From Actinomycetota bacterium (GTDB taxonomy: Bacteria; Actinomycetota; Acidimicrobiia; Acidimicrobiales; Microtrichaceae): a stretch of DNA of 64,000 nucleotides. The DNA is taken from contig JADJBW010000003.1 of assembly GCA_016703525.1 (NCBI GenBank), forward strand, positions 1 to 64,000. Reading direction: 5' to 3'. Positions 1 to 11,285 of the stretch are shown here, one piece after another. The translations under genes were made by a program, and so were the position numbers. Each line of letters starts with the position of its first letter. The first letter of the stretch is position 1. Below the pieces are notes generated by a model. That model ran no database searches and was not told where the DNA came from. It was given only the letters and a program-made list of their open reading frames with translations.

Positions 1-1305
1 CCGGGTGGCGGTGTGTGGTGGCGTTGTGAGTGGAGGGTGATGCCTTTGGGTGTTGTCCACCAGAACCATTGGGTGTCGGTGGCGTGCATGAAGTCCCATC
101 CGGGCGAGATGGGTGATGGCGTGGTGGAACCGGCAGAGCGCGGCGGTGTTGTCGATGGTGGTGCGGCCGCCGTCGCTCCAGGAGATGACGTGGTGGTTAT
201 CGCACCAGTTGATCGGGGCGTCGCATCCGGGGAACACGCAGCCGCCGTCGCGCGCTGCGACGGCGCGTCGTAGCGCCCGGTTCGCGAATCGTGGTCCGCG
301 GTCGGTGTCGTCGTCTATGGCGGATTCGTTGAGGACCGTTGCGACGAGGCGTCCGGCGGGGCTGTTGGGGTCGATCGTGTCGAGCGGCGTGGATGGCCCG
401 TGGGCGTGACCATTCGGGGTGATGGTCACGATGTGGAACAGCGCCCGGCGTAGCAGCGAGCGGAGGTGGTACGAGGTGAGCGGGCTGCCGGTGGGGTAGT
501 TGGGTGTGACGACGGTGCCGTCGGGTTCGAGGATGAGTGTGACGTCGGGCCGAGTGGGTGTGGTGGTGGCGGTGTCGGTTGCGGTGCCGAGGCGTACGAG
601 GTCGAGCAGCGCCTCGGCGAGGAGTTGGCTGTGGTTCGGGATGAGAGTGGTGTCGTCGGTTTGCTCGGCGAGGCGGCGGTAGCGGCGGTGGAGCGCTTCG
701 GCGTGGGCATCGAGGAGGGCGCGAAGTTCGGCGGCATCGGCGCCGTGGTAGTCGGCGTCGACGTTGGCGCCGTCGAGGGTGGGGCGGAGGCGAAGCCGGT
801 TGCGGGTGGTGTCAGCGGGTTCGGGTCCGTCGGGGTCGAGCGTTGTTGCGATCGCGGTGAGTTCGCGTGTCCAGACGGGGAACGTGAGGTGCTGGGCGAG
901 TTCGATGAGTTCAGGGAATTTCGGCTGAAGTGCGTCGCAGGTTCGGGATTGATGGCGCAGGGTGAGGGTGTGGCAGTGGTCGAAGCTGAGTTTGGCCGTT
1001 GTTGAGCGCGGTGGTTCGCGGCAGAAGTGGTGCGGGCAGGTTGTTGGGCGGTGGCGATGTGGCGGGTGATGTTGGCGCGGTGCTGGGGTGCGTGGCGGGT
1101 GACCCAGGTGGGGGTGCGGAGACCGTGGTGGGTGATGGTGGCGAGGGTGGTGTCGAGGTGGGCGAGTGCGTTGGCAGGCGGCGTCGAGTTGGCGTTGGGC
1201 GTGTTCGAGTTGGAGGACGTGGTCCATGAGGGCGGTGTCGGTCAGGGTGGCGACGTCGAGTGCAGCGGCGGCTGCGGCGGCGTCTCTGACCTGTGTGGCG
1301 AACAT
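1..1305 (-). pseudogene. DUF222 / HNH endonuclease domain protein, frame-broken, 3' end outside window
   Basis: Read on the minus strand from the ATG at 1305, the product starts MFATQVRDAAAAAAALDV and carries the helical DUF222 region typical of multicopy actinobacterial '13E12'-type proteins, then an HNH nuclease domain near 130-260. The HNH part shows CVFPGCDAPINWCDNHH, a downstream GGRTTIDN and CRFHH, the expected zinc/metal histidines and cysteines. The reading frame changes at about 1165, 1005 and 105; after the last change the expected family ending (PGWDFMHATDTQWFWW) continues in another frame and runs off the left edge. Three breaks in one gene fit either decay of a multicopy family member or base errors. 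Function in this family is generally unproven; nuclease activity is inferred from the HNH motif only. Confidence 0.75.
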
Positions 1306-1546
1306 GAGTACGAGGCTAGGTGGAGGCACCGACAACGAAGCGCTTGAGGGGGCCTTTCCGCGCATGTCACCCGAACGGTGGCGCGTGCGCCACGCAACGA
1401 GCGGAAGCGGGCGCTCAACAACGCCGGACGGGACTCTCCACAGAATCCGAGCGCTAGATACCCGGTCCGCAAAGCGCGTGGCTAGGGTTGCCTGTTGGCA
1501 GAGATCTCGCTCGTCTGCCCTCCTAACCCGACTATTGAGGTGACAC

Positions 1547-3393
<1,847 letters not shown>

Positions 3394-3397
<4 letters not shown>

Positions 3398-4433
3398 GCG
3401 TCAACGGTTCGACTGCGACCGCCACGGCGGTCAACCTCACCCGCAAGGACTACGAGACCGGTCAAGAGGTCCGCTGGTGCCCCGGCTGCGGCGACTACGG
3501 CATCCTGGGCGCAGTCCAATTCGCTCTTGCCGAGATGGGTGCCGACCCGGCGAACACGGTGTTCGTGTCGGGCATCGGCTGTGCGGCCCGACTCCCGTAC
3601 TACATGAACACGTACGGCATGCACGGCATCCACGGGCGGGCCCCCGCGCTCGCGACGGGCGTCGCAATGGCCAACCCGAGCCTCGACGTGTGGGTCATCG
3701 GCGGCGACGGCGACATGCTGTCGATCGGCGGCAACCACCTGATCCACGCGCTGCGCCGCAACGTGAACATCAAGATTTTGATGTTCAACAACGAGATCTA
3801 CGGGTTGACGAAGGGCCAGTACTCTCCGACGTCGGAGATCGGCAAGGTCACCAAGTCGACGCCGTTCGGTTCGGTCGACCACCCCTTCAACCAGCTGTCG
3901 GTCGCGATCGGCGCCGAGGCCAGCTTCGTGGCCCGAACCCACGACATGGACCGCAAGCACATGATGGAGACGTTCCGCCTGGCGCACGAGCACCGCGGCG
4001 CGGCGTTCGTCGAGGTGTTCCAGAACTGCAACGTGTTCAACAATGGTGCCTACGAGGACATCCTGAAGAAGGACGCGCGGCCCGACATGATCATCCCGCT
4101 CGTGCACGGCCAGCCGATCCGCTTCCGGAGCGAACGGCGAGCACGGTGTGGCGGTGAACGAATTCGGCGAGCCGTACGTGCGAGACCGCCGATGTGGGCG
4201 TGCGCAACCTGCTCGTGCACGACGAGACGCGTGCCGATCCGACGCTGGCGTTCGCGCTCAGCCGCCTGGCCGACTCGCCGCATTCGCCCACGCCGATCGG
4301 CGTGTTCCGCTCCGTGGAACGCCCGATCTACGAGGTCGAAGTGCAGGCGCAGGTCGACCATGCGGTCGAGTCGAAAGGCACTGGCGACCTCCGCAAGCTG
4401 CTGCACTCCGGCGCCGTGTGGACGGTCGACTGA
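3394..4433 (+). CDS. korB: 2-oxoglutarate:ferredoxin oxidoreductase, beta subunit (two frame breaks as assembled)
   Basis: This is the TPP- and FeS-binding beta subunit partner of KorA. Near the N terminus RWCPGCGDYGIL gives the CxxC cluster ligands, and GDGDMLSIGGNHL with NNEIYGLTKGQYSPTS is the TPP/Mg2+ site. The frame is intact to about 4122, where one extra C sits in the stretch TTCCGGAGC; the reading then continues as GANGEHGVAVNEFGEPYVRD in a second frame. It changes again near 4182 and ends VESKGTGDLRKLLHSGAVWTVD at the TGA 4431-4433. The reconstructed product is about 346 residues, normal for the family. Since korA is intact and coupled to it, the breaks are more likely base errors than gene decay. 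Confidence 0.88.
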
Positions 4434-4470
4434 CCTGGCCGGAGCGCCCGCAACCTGCAGTTACCGCGAA

Positions 4471-4498
4471 CTCGGCGGACCCCATGGGGTCCGCCGAG
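4471..4498. terminator. Bidirectional hairpin between convergent korB and tpx
   Basis: A perfect 13-bp inverted repeat (CTCGGCGGACCCC ... GGGGTCCGCCGAG) with a two-base centre lies between the stop codons of korB (4433) and tpx (4530). No U-tract is present, as is usual in high-GC actinobacteria. Position and strength suggest a terminator shared by both genes. Confidence 0.75.
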
Positions 4499-4529
4499 CC
4501 CGCGAAACGCAACAAAGCAGGAGGGCGAC

Positions 4530-5030
4530 TCAGCCGAGCACTGCGAGGGCGGCGTCGTAGTCGGGCTCCTGCACGATCTCGGGGACCAACTGGCTGTGCA
4601 GCACCGTGCCGTCGGTGTCGACCACCACGACGGCCCGTGCCAGCAGGCCGGCGAGTTTGCCGTCGGTCATCGTGACGCCGTAGTCGGCGCCGAAGCTCGA
4701 GCCCCGGAACGTCGACGCCGTCTTGGCCGACTCGATCCCCTCGGCCCCACAAAAGCGAGATGCGGCAGGAGGCAGATCGGCCGACACGTTCACGATCACC
4801 GTGTTGTCGAGTCCCGCTGCCGCCTCGTTGAACTTGCGCACGCTCGTGGCGCATACCCCGGTGTCGATGCTCGGAAAGATGTTGAGCACGACGCGCCGGC
4901 CGTGAAGGTCGGCGGACGCGAGGTCGGACCAGTCGCTCTGCACGAGACCGAACGACGGGGCCTCGGTGCCCACGGCCGGTAGCTCCCCGCTGGTGTTGAT
5001 CGGGTTGCCGCCGAGGGTGATTGCGCTCAT
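4530..5030 (-). CDS. tpx: Thiol peroxidase (atypical 2-Cys peroxiredoxin, Tpx)
   Basis: The 166-residue length and motif layout match Tpx, a cytoplasmic lipid/hydrogen peroxide reductase that uses thioredoxin. The peroxidatic cysteine is in SIDTGVCATSVRKFN (about residue 60) and the resolving cysteine in SADLPPAASRFCGAEGI (about residue 94), the spacing expected for an intramolecular disulfide. The start is supported by a GGAGCAG ribosome site just before the ATG. It converges on korB and shares the hairpin at 4471-4498. No frame problems were seen. Confidence 0.94.
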   Translation of the reverse strand: MSAITLGGNPINTSGELPAVGTEAPSFGLVQSDWSDLASADLHGRRVVLNIFPSIDTGVCATSVRKFNEAAAGLDNTVIVNVSADLPPAASRFCGAEGIESAKTASTFRGSSFGADYGVTMTDGKLAGLLARAVVVVDTDGTVLHSQLVPEIVQEPDYDAALAVLG

Positions 5031-5262
5031 GAACTGCTCCTGGGGTGAAGTGTGGACAGGTGAGCGCTACCAACGTCGCCCGGCCCCGCTCGATTCCCGA
5101 TCGGGCACGCGAGCCGCTCCCACGCCGACCCGACTCGGCGGTTCGGAGACGTGACGCCGTCGGGCGTTCAGCCTCGGTCGGGACGTGCTACACATCCCGG
5201 CGGGTCGAGGCGTCGAGTCATCGAGGCGTCGACCGGGGACGCCACATCGGGGGTAGCGAGTC

Positions 5263-6485
5263 ATGTCCGGAACAGAGCACGACGCCATCGACCAGGAGAA
5301 GCCGGCGATCGACGCCGACAACGCTCGACCCGACACCGCGGACCGCGACATCGACCGCACGTGCAGCGTGCTCGCCGAATGGCTCGCCACCAAGCTCGGC
5401 CCCGGGGCATCGCCCGAGATCACCGAGATCGGGGCTCCGTCCGGCAGCGGCATGTCGAGCGAGACCCTGCTGGTCGACGCGTCATGGCTCGACGCCGACG
5501 GTGACGCCGTTCACGCCGACGCCGACGCGGCGTCGATGCGCGCGAGCGCTGCGTGCACCGGCTGGTGGTGCGCGTCGCACCCGAGCCCACCTCGGTCCCC
5601 GTGTTCCCCACCTACGACCTCGTGCGGCAGTTCGAGACGATGCGCCTCGTCGCGCAGCACTCCGACGTGGCCGTGCCCAACGCGCTCTGGGTCGAGGCCG
5701 ATCCGACGGTGCTCGGCGGCGAGTTCTTCGTGATGGAACGCGTCGACGGCCAGGTCCCACCCGACGTGTTGCCGTACAACTTCGGGAGCTGGGTGACCGA
5801 GGCGAGCGACGCGGAACGGGCGCGGCTGCAACGCTCGGCCATCGGCGTGCTGGCCGATCTCCACGCGATCCCCGACGCGTCCGTCACCTTCGAGCTGCTG
5901 GCAGTCCCCGGCGACGACCGGTCGGCGCTTCGTGCGCACGTCGACGCGACCCGCGACTACTACGAGTGGGTTGCTGGAGACGGGTACCGCCACCCGCTGC
6001 TCGAAGCCGGGTTCGACTGGCTCGAAGCGCACTGGCCCGACGACGAAGGTCCGACGGTGCTCAGCTGGGGAGATGCTCGCATCGGCAACATGATGTTCCG
6101 CGACTTCGAGCCGGTCGCGGTGCTCGACTGGGAGATGGCGGCCCTCGCCCCGCCCGAGGTCGACCTCGCGTGGACGATCTTCCTCCACCGCTTCTTCGAG
6201 GACATCGCGGCCCAGATGGAGTTGCCGGGGTTGCCGGCCATGTTCCGCCGGGCGGAGGTCGAGGCGACCTACGCGGAGCTGAGCGGGTACACGCCGCACC
6301 ACATGGACTGGCACACCGCCTACGCGGCGCTGCGACACGGCGTCGTGATGGCCCGGGTGCAGCGCCGCGCCGTGCACTACGGCCAGACCGAGATGCCGGC
6401 CGACCCCGACGACCTCGTGATGCACCGGGCGACGATCGAGGAGATGCTCGCCGGCACCTACTGGGGCCGCGTCGGCACCGACTGA
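5263..6485 (+). CDS. Phosphotransferase family protein (APH-like kinase), one frame break
   Basis: The product (about 407 residues after repair) belongs to the aminoglycoside phosphotransferase / choline-kinase-like superfamily. The frame shifts between about 5530 and 5555: upstream it reads LAEWLATKLGPGASPEITEIGAPSGSG (nucleotide-loop region), downstream it resumes at VVRVAPEPTSVPVFPTYDL. The catalytic loop reads LSWGDARIGNMMF, with Asp and Asn kept but the usual His replaced, followed by VLDWEMAALAPPEVDLAW, the metal-binding DxD-like segment. Such proteins in actinobacteria are often near acyl-CoA dehydrogenase genes and probably phosphorylate small hydroxylated metabolites. Substrate is unknown, and there is no reason to predict antibiotic resistance. 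Confidence 0.8.
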
Positions 6486-6536
6486 CGGCGGCTCCCGGTG
6501 AGCGGCCGCTGTCAGTGCGAACCCACCAGCCCTTCC

Positions 6537-6609
6537 TTCTCCACGGTTCAATCGCGGAGAAGATGTGTCGGCAGCGCACCAGTCTTCTCCGCGGATCAAT
6601 TGTGGAGAA
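6537..6609. promoter_or_regulatory. Two tandem imperfect palindromes, operator-like
   Basis: Two 25-bp units, 6537-6561 and 6585-6609, each have the form TTCTCC-n13-GGAGAA. The two units are also near mirror images of each other (inner parts CGCGGAGAAGA and TCTTCTCCGCG). They lie in the gap upstream of the gene at 6703, about 80 bp before its -10 box TAGAGA at 6691. A dimeric repressor site is the simplest reading; no bound regulator is identified. Confidence 0.45.
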
Positions 6610-6702
6610 CTCGCGAACTGGCGACATACCCGGGACATCGCCGGCCAGGAGCTGGTGTGACATGTGGGCGCTTCCGTCGGCCGCTTCTGGTAGAGAGACG
6701 CC

Positions 6703-7836
6703 ATGCCGATCCCGCTCGACGAGTACCCGATCCACCAGGCGCCGCTGTCGCTGCGCTACCACACATCGAGCGACCGGAACGTGTACGACCGGTGCTACCT
6801 GAACGCCCACGATCGCACGGGCGACGTGTTCCTGGTGACCGGCCTCGGCGTGTACCCCAATCTCGGCGTTATCGACGCCTACGCAACCGTTCGCGTGGGC
6901 GACGAGCAGCACTCGGTCCACTTCTCGGACGCGCTCGGCGAAGACCTGATGGCTCAACGCGTCGGCGGCTATTCGATCGACGTCGTCGAGCCGCTGTCGC
7001 GTCTGCGGGTGCGCTGCGACGGCGACGATCACGGCGTCGGGTTCGACCTGGAGTGGCAGGGTGCCTTCCCGGTGGTCGACGAGGCGCCGCACACGCTGCG
7101 TACGGGCAATCGCCGGATCCTCGACGCCCAACGGTTCGCCCAGGTGGGATCGTGGAGCGGCCAGCTGCGCGTCGACGGCACCACCTTCGACGTCACCCCC
7201 GACGTGTGGACCGGAACCCGTGATCGGTCGTGGGGCATCCGCCCCGTCGGCGAGGCCGAGCCCCCGGGACGGGTCGCGGCCGAGACGCCGCCCGACTACG
7301 GCTTCTGGTGGATGTATCTGCCGATTCGATTCGACGACTTCGCCGTCGTGATCATCGCCCAGGAAGACGGAGCGGGGCATCGCTCGTTGAACGACGCAGT
7401 CCGCGTCTGGCCCGCCGAGTCGGGCCGCGCGCCCGAGTTGCTCGGCTGGCCGCGCTTCACCACCACCTACCGGAGCGGCACGAGGGAGCCGATCTCGACG
7501 CTGGTCGAGATGCACGACGATCGCGGCGAGCCGTTCGCCATGGAGGTGCAATCGCTCGGCTGGGTCGCGCTGCACTGCGGCGCCGGCTACGGCGGCGATC
7601 CCGACTGGACCCACGGGCAGTGGTGCGGCCGCAACTTCGCCGAAGGGCTCCGCGTCGACGTGACCGACCCCACCGTTGCCGGCCGCCTGCCCTTCGGCGT
7701 GCTCGACCACGTGGGGCGTGCCCGCATCATCGGCGGGCCCCACGACGGCCGGGTCGGGTGGGGGTTGTACGAGCACGCGTCGATCGGCTGCCACACCACG
7801 AGTGGGTTCGCCGACTTCTTCGACGTGGCCGGGTGA
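6703..7836 (+). CDS. Conserved hypothetical protein, actinobacterial
   Basis: A 377-residue soluble protein with no signal peptide or membrane segment. It is rich in aromatic residues and beta-prone segments (GFWWMYLPIRFDDFAVVIIAQEDG, TGTRDRSWGIRP, QWCGRNFAEGLRVD), a style like two-domain lipocalin/hydroxyneurosporene-synthase-like proteins and the DUF7064/DUF7065 group, but I cannot name it with certainty. The ATG at 6703 follows TAGAGA by six bases, supporting a leaderless start. The zinc alcohol dehydrogenase begins six bases after its stop, so they are very likely one operon and may act on the same substrate. No catalytic residues are recognised. Confidence 0.7.
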   Translation: MPIPLDEYPIHQAPLSLRYHTSSDRNVYDRCYLNAHDRTGDVFLVTGLGVYPNLGVIDAYATVRVGDEQHSVHFSDALGEDLMAQRVGGYSIDVVEPLSRLRVRCDGDDHGVGFDLEWQGAFPVVDEAPHTLRTGNRRILDAQRFAQVGSWSGQLRVDGTTFDVTPDVWTGTRDRSWGIRPVGEAEPPGRVAAETPPDYGFWWMYLPIRFDDFAVVIIAQEDGAGHRSLNDAVRVWPAESGRAPELLGWPRFTTTYRSGTREPISTLVEMHDDRGEPFAMEVQSLGWVALHCGAGYGGDPDWTHGQWCGRNFAEGLRVDVTDPTVAGRLPFGVLDHVGRARIIGGPHDGRVGWGLYEHASIGCHTTSGFADFFDVAG

Positions 7837-7842
7837 GGCGCC

Positions 7843-8919
7843 GTGACCGCCGCCGTTCCCGACTCGATGCTCGCCTACCGCATTCTGGGCTGGCAGCGTC
7901 CCCCGGAGCTCGTCGAGGTGCCGGTGCCCGTCCCCGGCTCCGGCGAGGCGCTCATCGAGGTCGCCGGGTGCGGGCTGTGCCATAGCGACCTGACGATGAT
8001 CTCGATGCCGGGGGAGATCGGCGAAGCACTCGGCTGGACCGTGCCGTTCACCCTGGGGCACGAGACCGCTGGTTGGGTCGTTGCGCGAGGCGGGCACAGC
8101 GACGGCGTGTCGCCCGCCGTCGGCGACGCCGTGGCGGTGATATCGACCGCGTCGTGTGGGGCGTGCCGCTGGTGCGCCGCGGGGCGCGAGGCCCTCTGCC
8201 CCGACGGGCTCGTCGGGCGCGGGTACGGGCGCGACGGTGGGCTCGCCCGGTTCGTCGTGGCGCCCGTCCGCGACCTGGTGCCGCTGGGGTCGTTCGACCC
8301 GGTGCTCGGCGGGCCGCTCACCGATGCCGGCGCGACCTCACACCATGCCGTGCGTCGTGTCGCCCGTCATCTCGTGGACGCTCCGGATGGCGGCGCGGCG
8401 CTGGTGATCGGCGCCGGTGGGCTGGGTGCGTTCGTGATCCAGCTCCTGCGGGCGACCACCGACGCGACGGTGGTGGTGGTGGAGCGCGATCGGGGACGGC
8501 GGGAGGTGGCGGCCGAGTTGGGGGCGCACGTCGTGATCGACGGCGTCGACCGGTCGACGCCACGTCAGGTGCGCGATGCGACGGACGGCGGCGTCGATGC
8601 GGTGGTCGATCTCGTCGGCTCCGACGACACGATCGCGGCGGGGCTGCGGTCGCTGGCGGGTGGCGGCGCCTACGCGATCGTCGGCGCCGGTGGCGGTGCG
8701 CTCCCAACGCCGGCCTTCTCGGCCCTTCCCCGCGAGACCGAGATCTTCACGTTTCAGGGCTCGGACCGATCCGACCTGCAGGCCGTGGCCGCCCTTGCCG
8801 CGCAGGGTCGGCTGCGCGTCGACATCGAGCGCTTCGAGCTCGCGGAGGTGGCTCGCGCCTACGAGCGGCTCCACGACGGCGAGCTTCGCGGCCGGGCCGT
8901 GGTGACCCCGCCGCGCTGA
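7843..8919 (+). CDS. Zinc-dependent alcohol dehydrogenase (MDR family)
   Basis: The 358-residue product is a medium-chain dehydrogenase/reductase. Catalytic zinc ligands are in GCGLCHSDL and LGHETAGWV, the structural zinc in CGACRWCAAGREALCP, and the NAD(P) fold shows VIGAGGLGAFVIQLL followed by VVVERDRGR (an acidic residue at the end of the second strand, favouring NAD+). It starts at GTG 7843, six bases after the upstream gene, and is probably co-transcribed with it. It resembles the 6-hydroxycyclohexene-carbonyl-CoA dehydrogenase-like branch, but the true alcohol substrate is unknown. Confidence 0.88.
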   Translation: MTAAVPDSMLAYRILGWQRPPELVEVPVPVPGSGEALIEVAGCGLCHSDLTMISMPGEIGEALGWTVPFTLGHETAGWVVARGGHSDGVSPAVGDAVAVISTASCGACRWCAAGREALCPDGLVGRGYGRDGGLARFVVAPVRDLVPLGSFDPVLGGPLTDAGATSHHAVRRVARHLVDAPDGGAALVIGAGGLGAFVIQLLRATTDATVVVVERDRGRREVAAELGAHVVIDGVDRSTPRQVRDATDGGVDAVVDLVGSDDTIAAGLRSLAGGGAYAIVGAGGGALPTPAFSALPRETEIFTFQGSDRSDLQAVAALAAQGRLRVDIERFELAEVARAYERLHDGELRGRAVVTPPR

Positions 8920-9158
8920 CCCGACACGCACGCCGACTCAAGTCGCTCGCCGATCTGCCGATGGAGAACCAGCGGCGGCGAGGGGTCCCAAACGGGGGTC
9001 GGCCTGTCGAGTGCGACGGCCGGCCCCCGGAACACCCTGCGACCGGGGGGGCCTGCGACCCCGGGCGACCGACGCCCGGCACGGCCCCGAGCATCCCGCG
9101 CGCGGGCGAGCCCGCCCGCCGACCGTGCCTACTCGACGGTGCCAACTCTTGACGGTGC

Positions 9159-9989
9159 CTACTTGACGGTGGTCGTCGACCCGCCCGCGGACCGTGCGGC
9201 GCTGTAGAGATCGGTGACCGACGAGAGGTCGACGACGTCGCCGGTGGCGGGGGCCTCGATCGTCCTGGGTCCGTGGTCGCGCAGGTCGATCGTGGCGGTC
9301 GAGCCGGTGGCCGACAGCGACGCCTCGATCCGGTAGAGCATCCCGTCGTCGCAGCCGACCCAGTACACGGTTCGCCCGAGTCGGTATACATCGACCGGGT
9401 GATCGGCGAGGCGGTCGGAGCGGAGCCAGGTCGTGCCCTTCGAGAGCAACAGCACGGGGTTGTCGCGCTGAATCGACGACGCGGTCGCGATGATCGAGAT
9501 CACGATGTCGAGCGGGGAGCTGGTCGGGTCGAGGGGTCGCGCCACCCAATTGGCGGGCGACCGGTTCGCCGCGGCGAGCAGTGCAGCGAGGTTCGGCACC
9601 TGTTCGAGAACGGTCTCGCCGCCGAACACCACATCGAACGGCGTCTCGTCGACGCTCGGACCCGTGGGACCCGTGCCCGAGGACGTCGCTTCGGGGGTGA
9701 TCGTGAGCCGGCCCGCACCGAGCTGGTAGTCGACCTGCCCGGTGAGGTGGAACGTGGCCACTCCGTATGGCACCGAGGCCGTGATGCGCGCGCCGCCCGC
9801 CTGGTAGTTCTTCAGTTGCACGTCGGCGAGCACGCCCGCCTGTTCCTGCGTGATGCGCTTGCCCGGTTCGGTCGTGGTGGTCGAGCTCGTCGGTGTCGCG
9901 TCCGGTGCGTCGTCGCTGCACCCGACGCCGAACGATCCGGCGGCGATCGTCGCCGTCGCCAGCGTGAAGCGGGCTGCCCGAGCGATCAT
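9159..9989 (-). CDS. Putative lipoprotein of unknown function
   Basis: The 276-residue product begins MIARAARFTLATATIAAGSF and then GVGCSDD, a lipoprotein signal with an acceptable lipobox, followed by a Ser/Thr-rich linker (TPTSSTTTTEPG). The mature part is mostly beta-strand with alternating hydrophobics and could be a LolA/LppX-like single-domain lipid-binding fold, which is only inference. It would be anchored outside the cytoplasmic membrane. Its ATG overlaps the stop of the upstream beta-helix gene by four bases (9986-9989), so the two form an operon. No family name is recognised. Confidence 0.72.
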   Translation of the reverse strand: MIARAARFTLATATIAAGSFGVGCSDDAPDATPTSSTTTTEPGKRITQEQAGVLADVQLKNYQAGGARITASVPYGVATFHLTGQVDYQLGAGRLTITPEATSSGTGPTGPSVDETPFDVVFGGETVLEQVPNLAALLAAANRSPANWVARPLDPTSSPLDIVISIIATASSIQRDNPVLLLSKGTTWLRSDRLADHPVDVYRLGRTVYWVGCDDGMLYRIEASLSATGSTATIDLRDHGPRTIEAPATGDVVDLSSVTDLYSAARSAGGSTTTVK

Positions 9990-11272
9990 GGTGTCGGAGC
10001 GACGAGCGTCGCGACGTCGGGGAAGTCCGGGGTGCCGGTGGCCGGGCGCGCCGGAGCGGTGCCTGCGTCGGGCATGGTGGGCTGCGGTGGAGGCGCCGGC
10101 ACCGCGCGATAGTCGACGTTGGCCGGTGCGGTTCCGCCGGGCAGGGTCCCGGCGCCGCCGGTCCGCTCGGGCGCGCAGTTCAGCGCCTTCTCGATGTTCT
10201 CGGGCGACGAAATGGAGTAGGTGTTTGCGCGGAAGCAGTTGTCGAGCGGGGCGCCGTCGGCACTCACGAACACGAGATCGACGGTGTTGCTCGTGAGGCG
10301 GTTGGATTCGATGCGGTTCGCCTCGGGCAGGAAGTCCTCCTGTGGCGTCACCACGATGCCGGCGACGATGTGGCCGCTGACGACGTTGGCCTCCACCCGG
10401 TTGGCCCGACCCCCGGCGATGGCGATGCCGACCCCGAAGCCGTTCGTCGCCAGCGGGGTTCCCTCGCCGTTGTTGTCGACCACGGCGTTGGCGGCCAGCA
10501 CGGCCTGGCGTTGCGGGTACGCCTGCTCCTTGCGCGACGACAGCGATTCCATGCCGACCCGGTTGGCGCGCCAGGTGGAGGTGACCACGTACAGATCGCC
10601 GCCGGCGTTCGCGCCCTGGAACCCGACGGCGTTGTGCTCGCCGAGCGAGTCGCGCACGACGGTGTTGCACGGGAAGCACTGGCCCACGTACACGGCGGCC
10701 GACGGATGGCCCGACCCGTAGACATGGTCGATCGTTCCGTTCTGTGCCGCGAAGGCGTACACGCCGTAGAGCCCGTTGTTGTGCGCCGTCACGTACGACG
10801 CTCGGAAGCCGTCGAGGATTCTGCCGCTGCCGTAGTCGCCGCTGAACAGCACGCCGTTGCCGCGGTAGTGGGCGGTCGTGAGGTTCTCGATCGCCACGCC
10901 GTCGGAGAACACCAGGAACCCGTTCTCGCGCTCGTCGCCGCCGTCGAGGATGACGGTGTTGCGATCGAGCCCGCGGATGGTGACGCGCGGCACTTCGACA
11001 GTCACCGCCTCGCTGTAGGTGCCGGGTGCGAGGAGGATCAGGTCGCCGGGCTCGGCGGCATCGACCGCAGACTGCACGGTCGGGTGGTCATCGGGAACGC
11101 GGAGCGTCCGCGGCGTTTCCGATGTTCCGGTCGCCCTGGAGGCGCCGGTCGAACCGGGCGTCGTGGCGGTGTCGTCGCTGCACGCGGACGCGAGCAGCCC
11201 GAGGGCAACCACGAGGGCGGCCGCCCGGGCTCGCTGCGAACGTCGGACATGGAAGGGGGCGCGCCGTGACAT
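9986..11272 (-). CDS. Right-handed parallel beta-helix lipoprotein
   Basis: A 428-residue exported protein. The start MSRRAPFHVRRSQRARAAAL is followed by a hydrophobic core and the lipobox LLASAC, giving a cysteine-anchored surface protein. The body starts DHPTVQSAVDAAEPGDLILLAPGTYSEAVTV, the standard opening of pectate-lyase-like/NosD-like beta-helix proteins, then many short turns (IRGLDRNTVILDGG, NRVEANVVSGHIVAG, NRIESNRLTSN). A Pro-rich tail ends the protein. The start at 11272 is preferred over the GTG at 11290 because TAGAGT lies seven bases upstream. It probably binds or cleaves a polysaccharide; no catalytic residues could be assigned. Confidence 0.82.
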   Translation of the reverse strand: MSRRAPFHVRRSQRARAAALVVALGLLASACSDDTATTPGSTGASRATGTSETPRTLRVPDDHPTVQSAVDAAEPGDLILLAPGTYSEAVTVEVPRVTIRGLDRNTVILDGGDERENGFLVFSDGVAIENLTTAHYRGNGVLFSGDYGSGRILDGFRASYVTAHNNGLYGVYAFAAQNGTIDHVYGSGHPSAAVYVGQCFPCNTVVRDSLGEHNAVGFQGANAGGDLYVVTSTWRANRVGMESLSSRKEQAYPQRQAVLAANAVVDNNGEGTPLATNGFGVGIAIAGGRANRVEANVVSGHIVAGIVVTPQEDFLPEANRIESNRLTSNTVDLVFVSADGAPLDNCFRANTYSISSPENIEKALNCAPERTGGAGTLPGGTAPANVDYRAVPAPPPQPTMPDAGTAPARPATGTPDFPDVATLVAPTP

Positions 11273-11279
11273 CCGGGCC

Positions 11280-11285
11280 ACTCTA
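11280..11285 (-). promoter_or_regulatory. -10 box (TAGAGT) for the beta-helix lipoprotein gene
   Basis: TAGAGT on the minus strand ends seven bases before the ATG at 11272. This spacing recurs across the window and implies a leaderless transcript; it decides the start of this gene. Confidence 0.6.

Noticed and set aside
5031..5262. Possible regulatory element between tpx and the APH-like gene
   Set aside because: Only a short repeat TCGAGGCGTCGA was seen; no clear palindrome or -10 box with good spacing.
8920..9158. Possible small gene or RNA between the alcohol dehydrogenase and the lipoprotein
   Set aside because: Only short direct repeats (GACGGTGCCTACT) and no convincing start, motif or fold; left unannotated.
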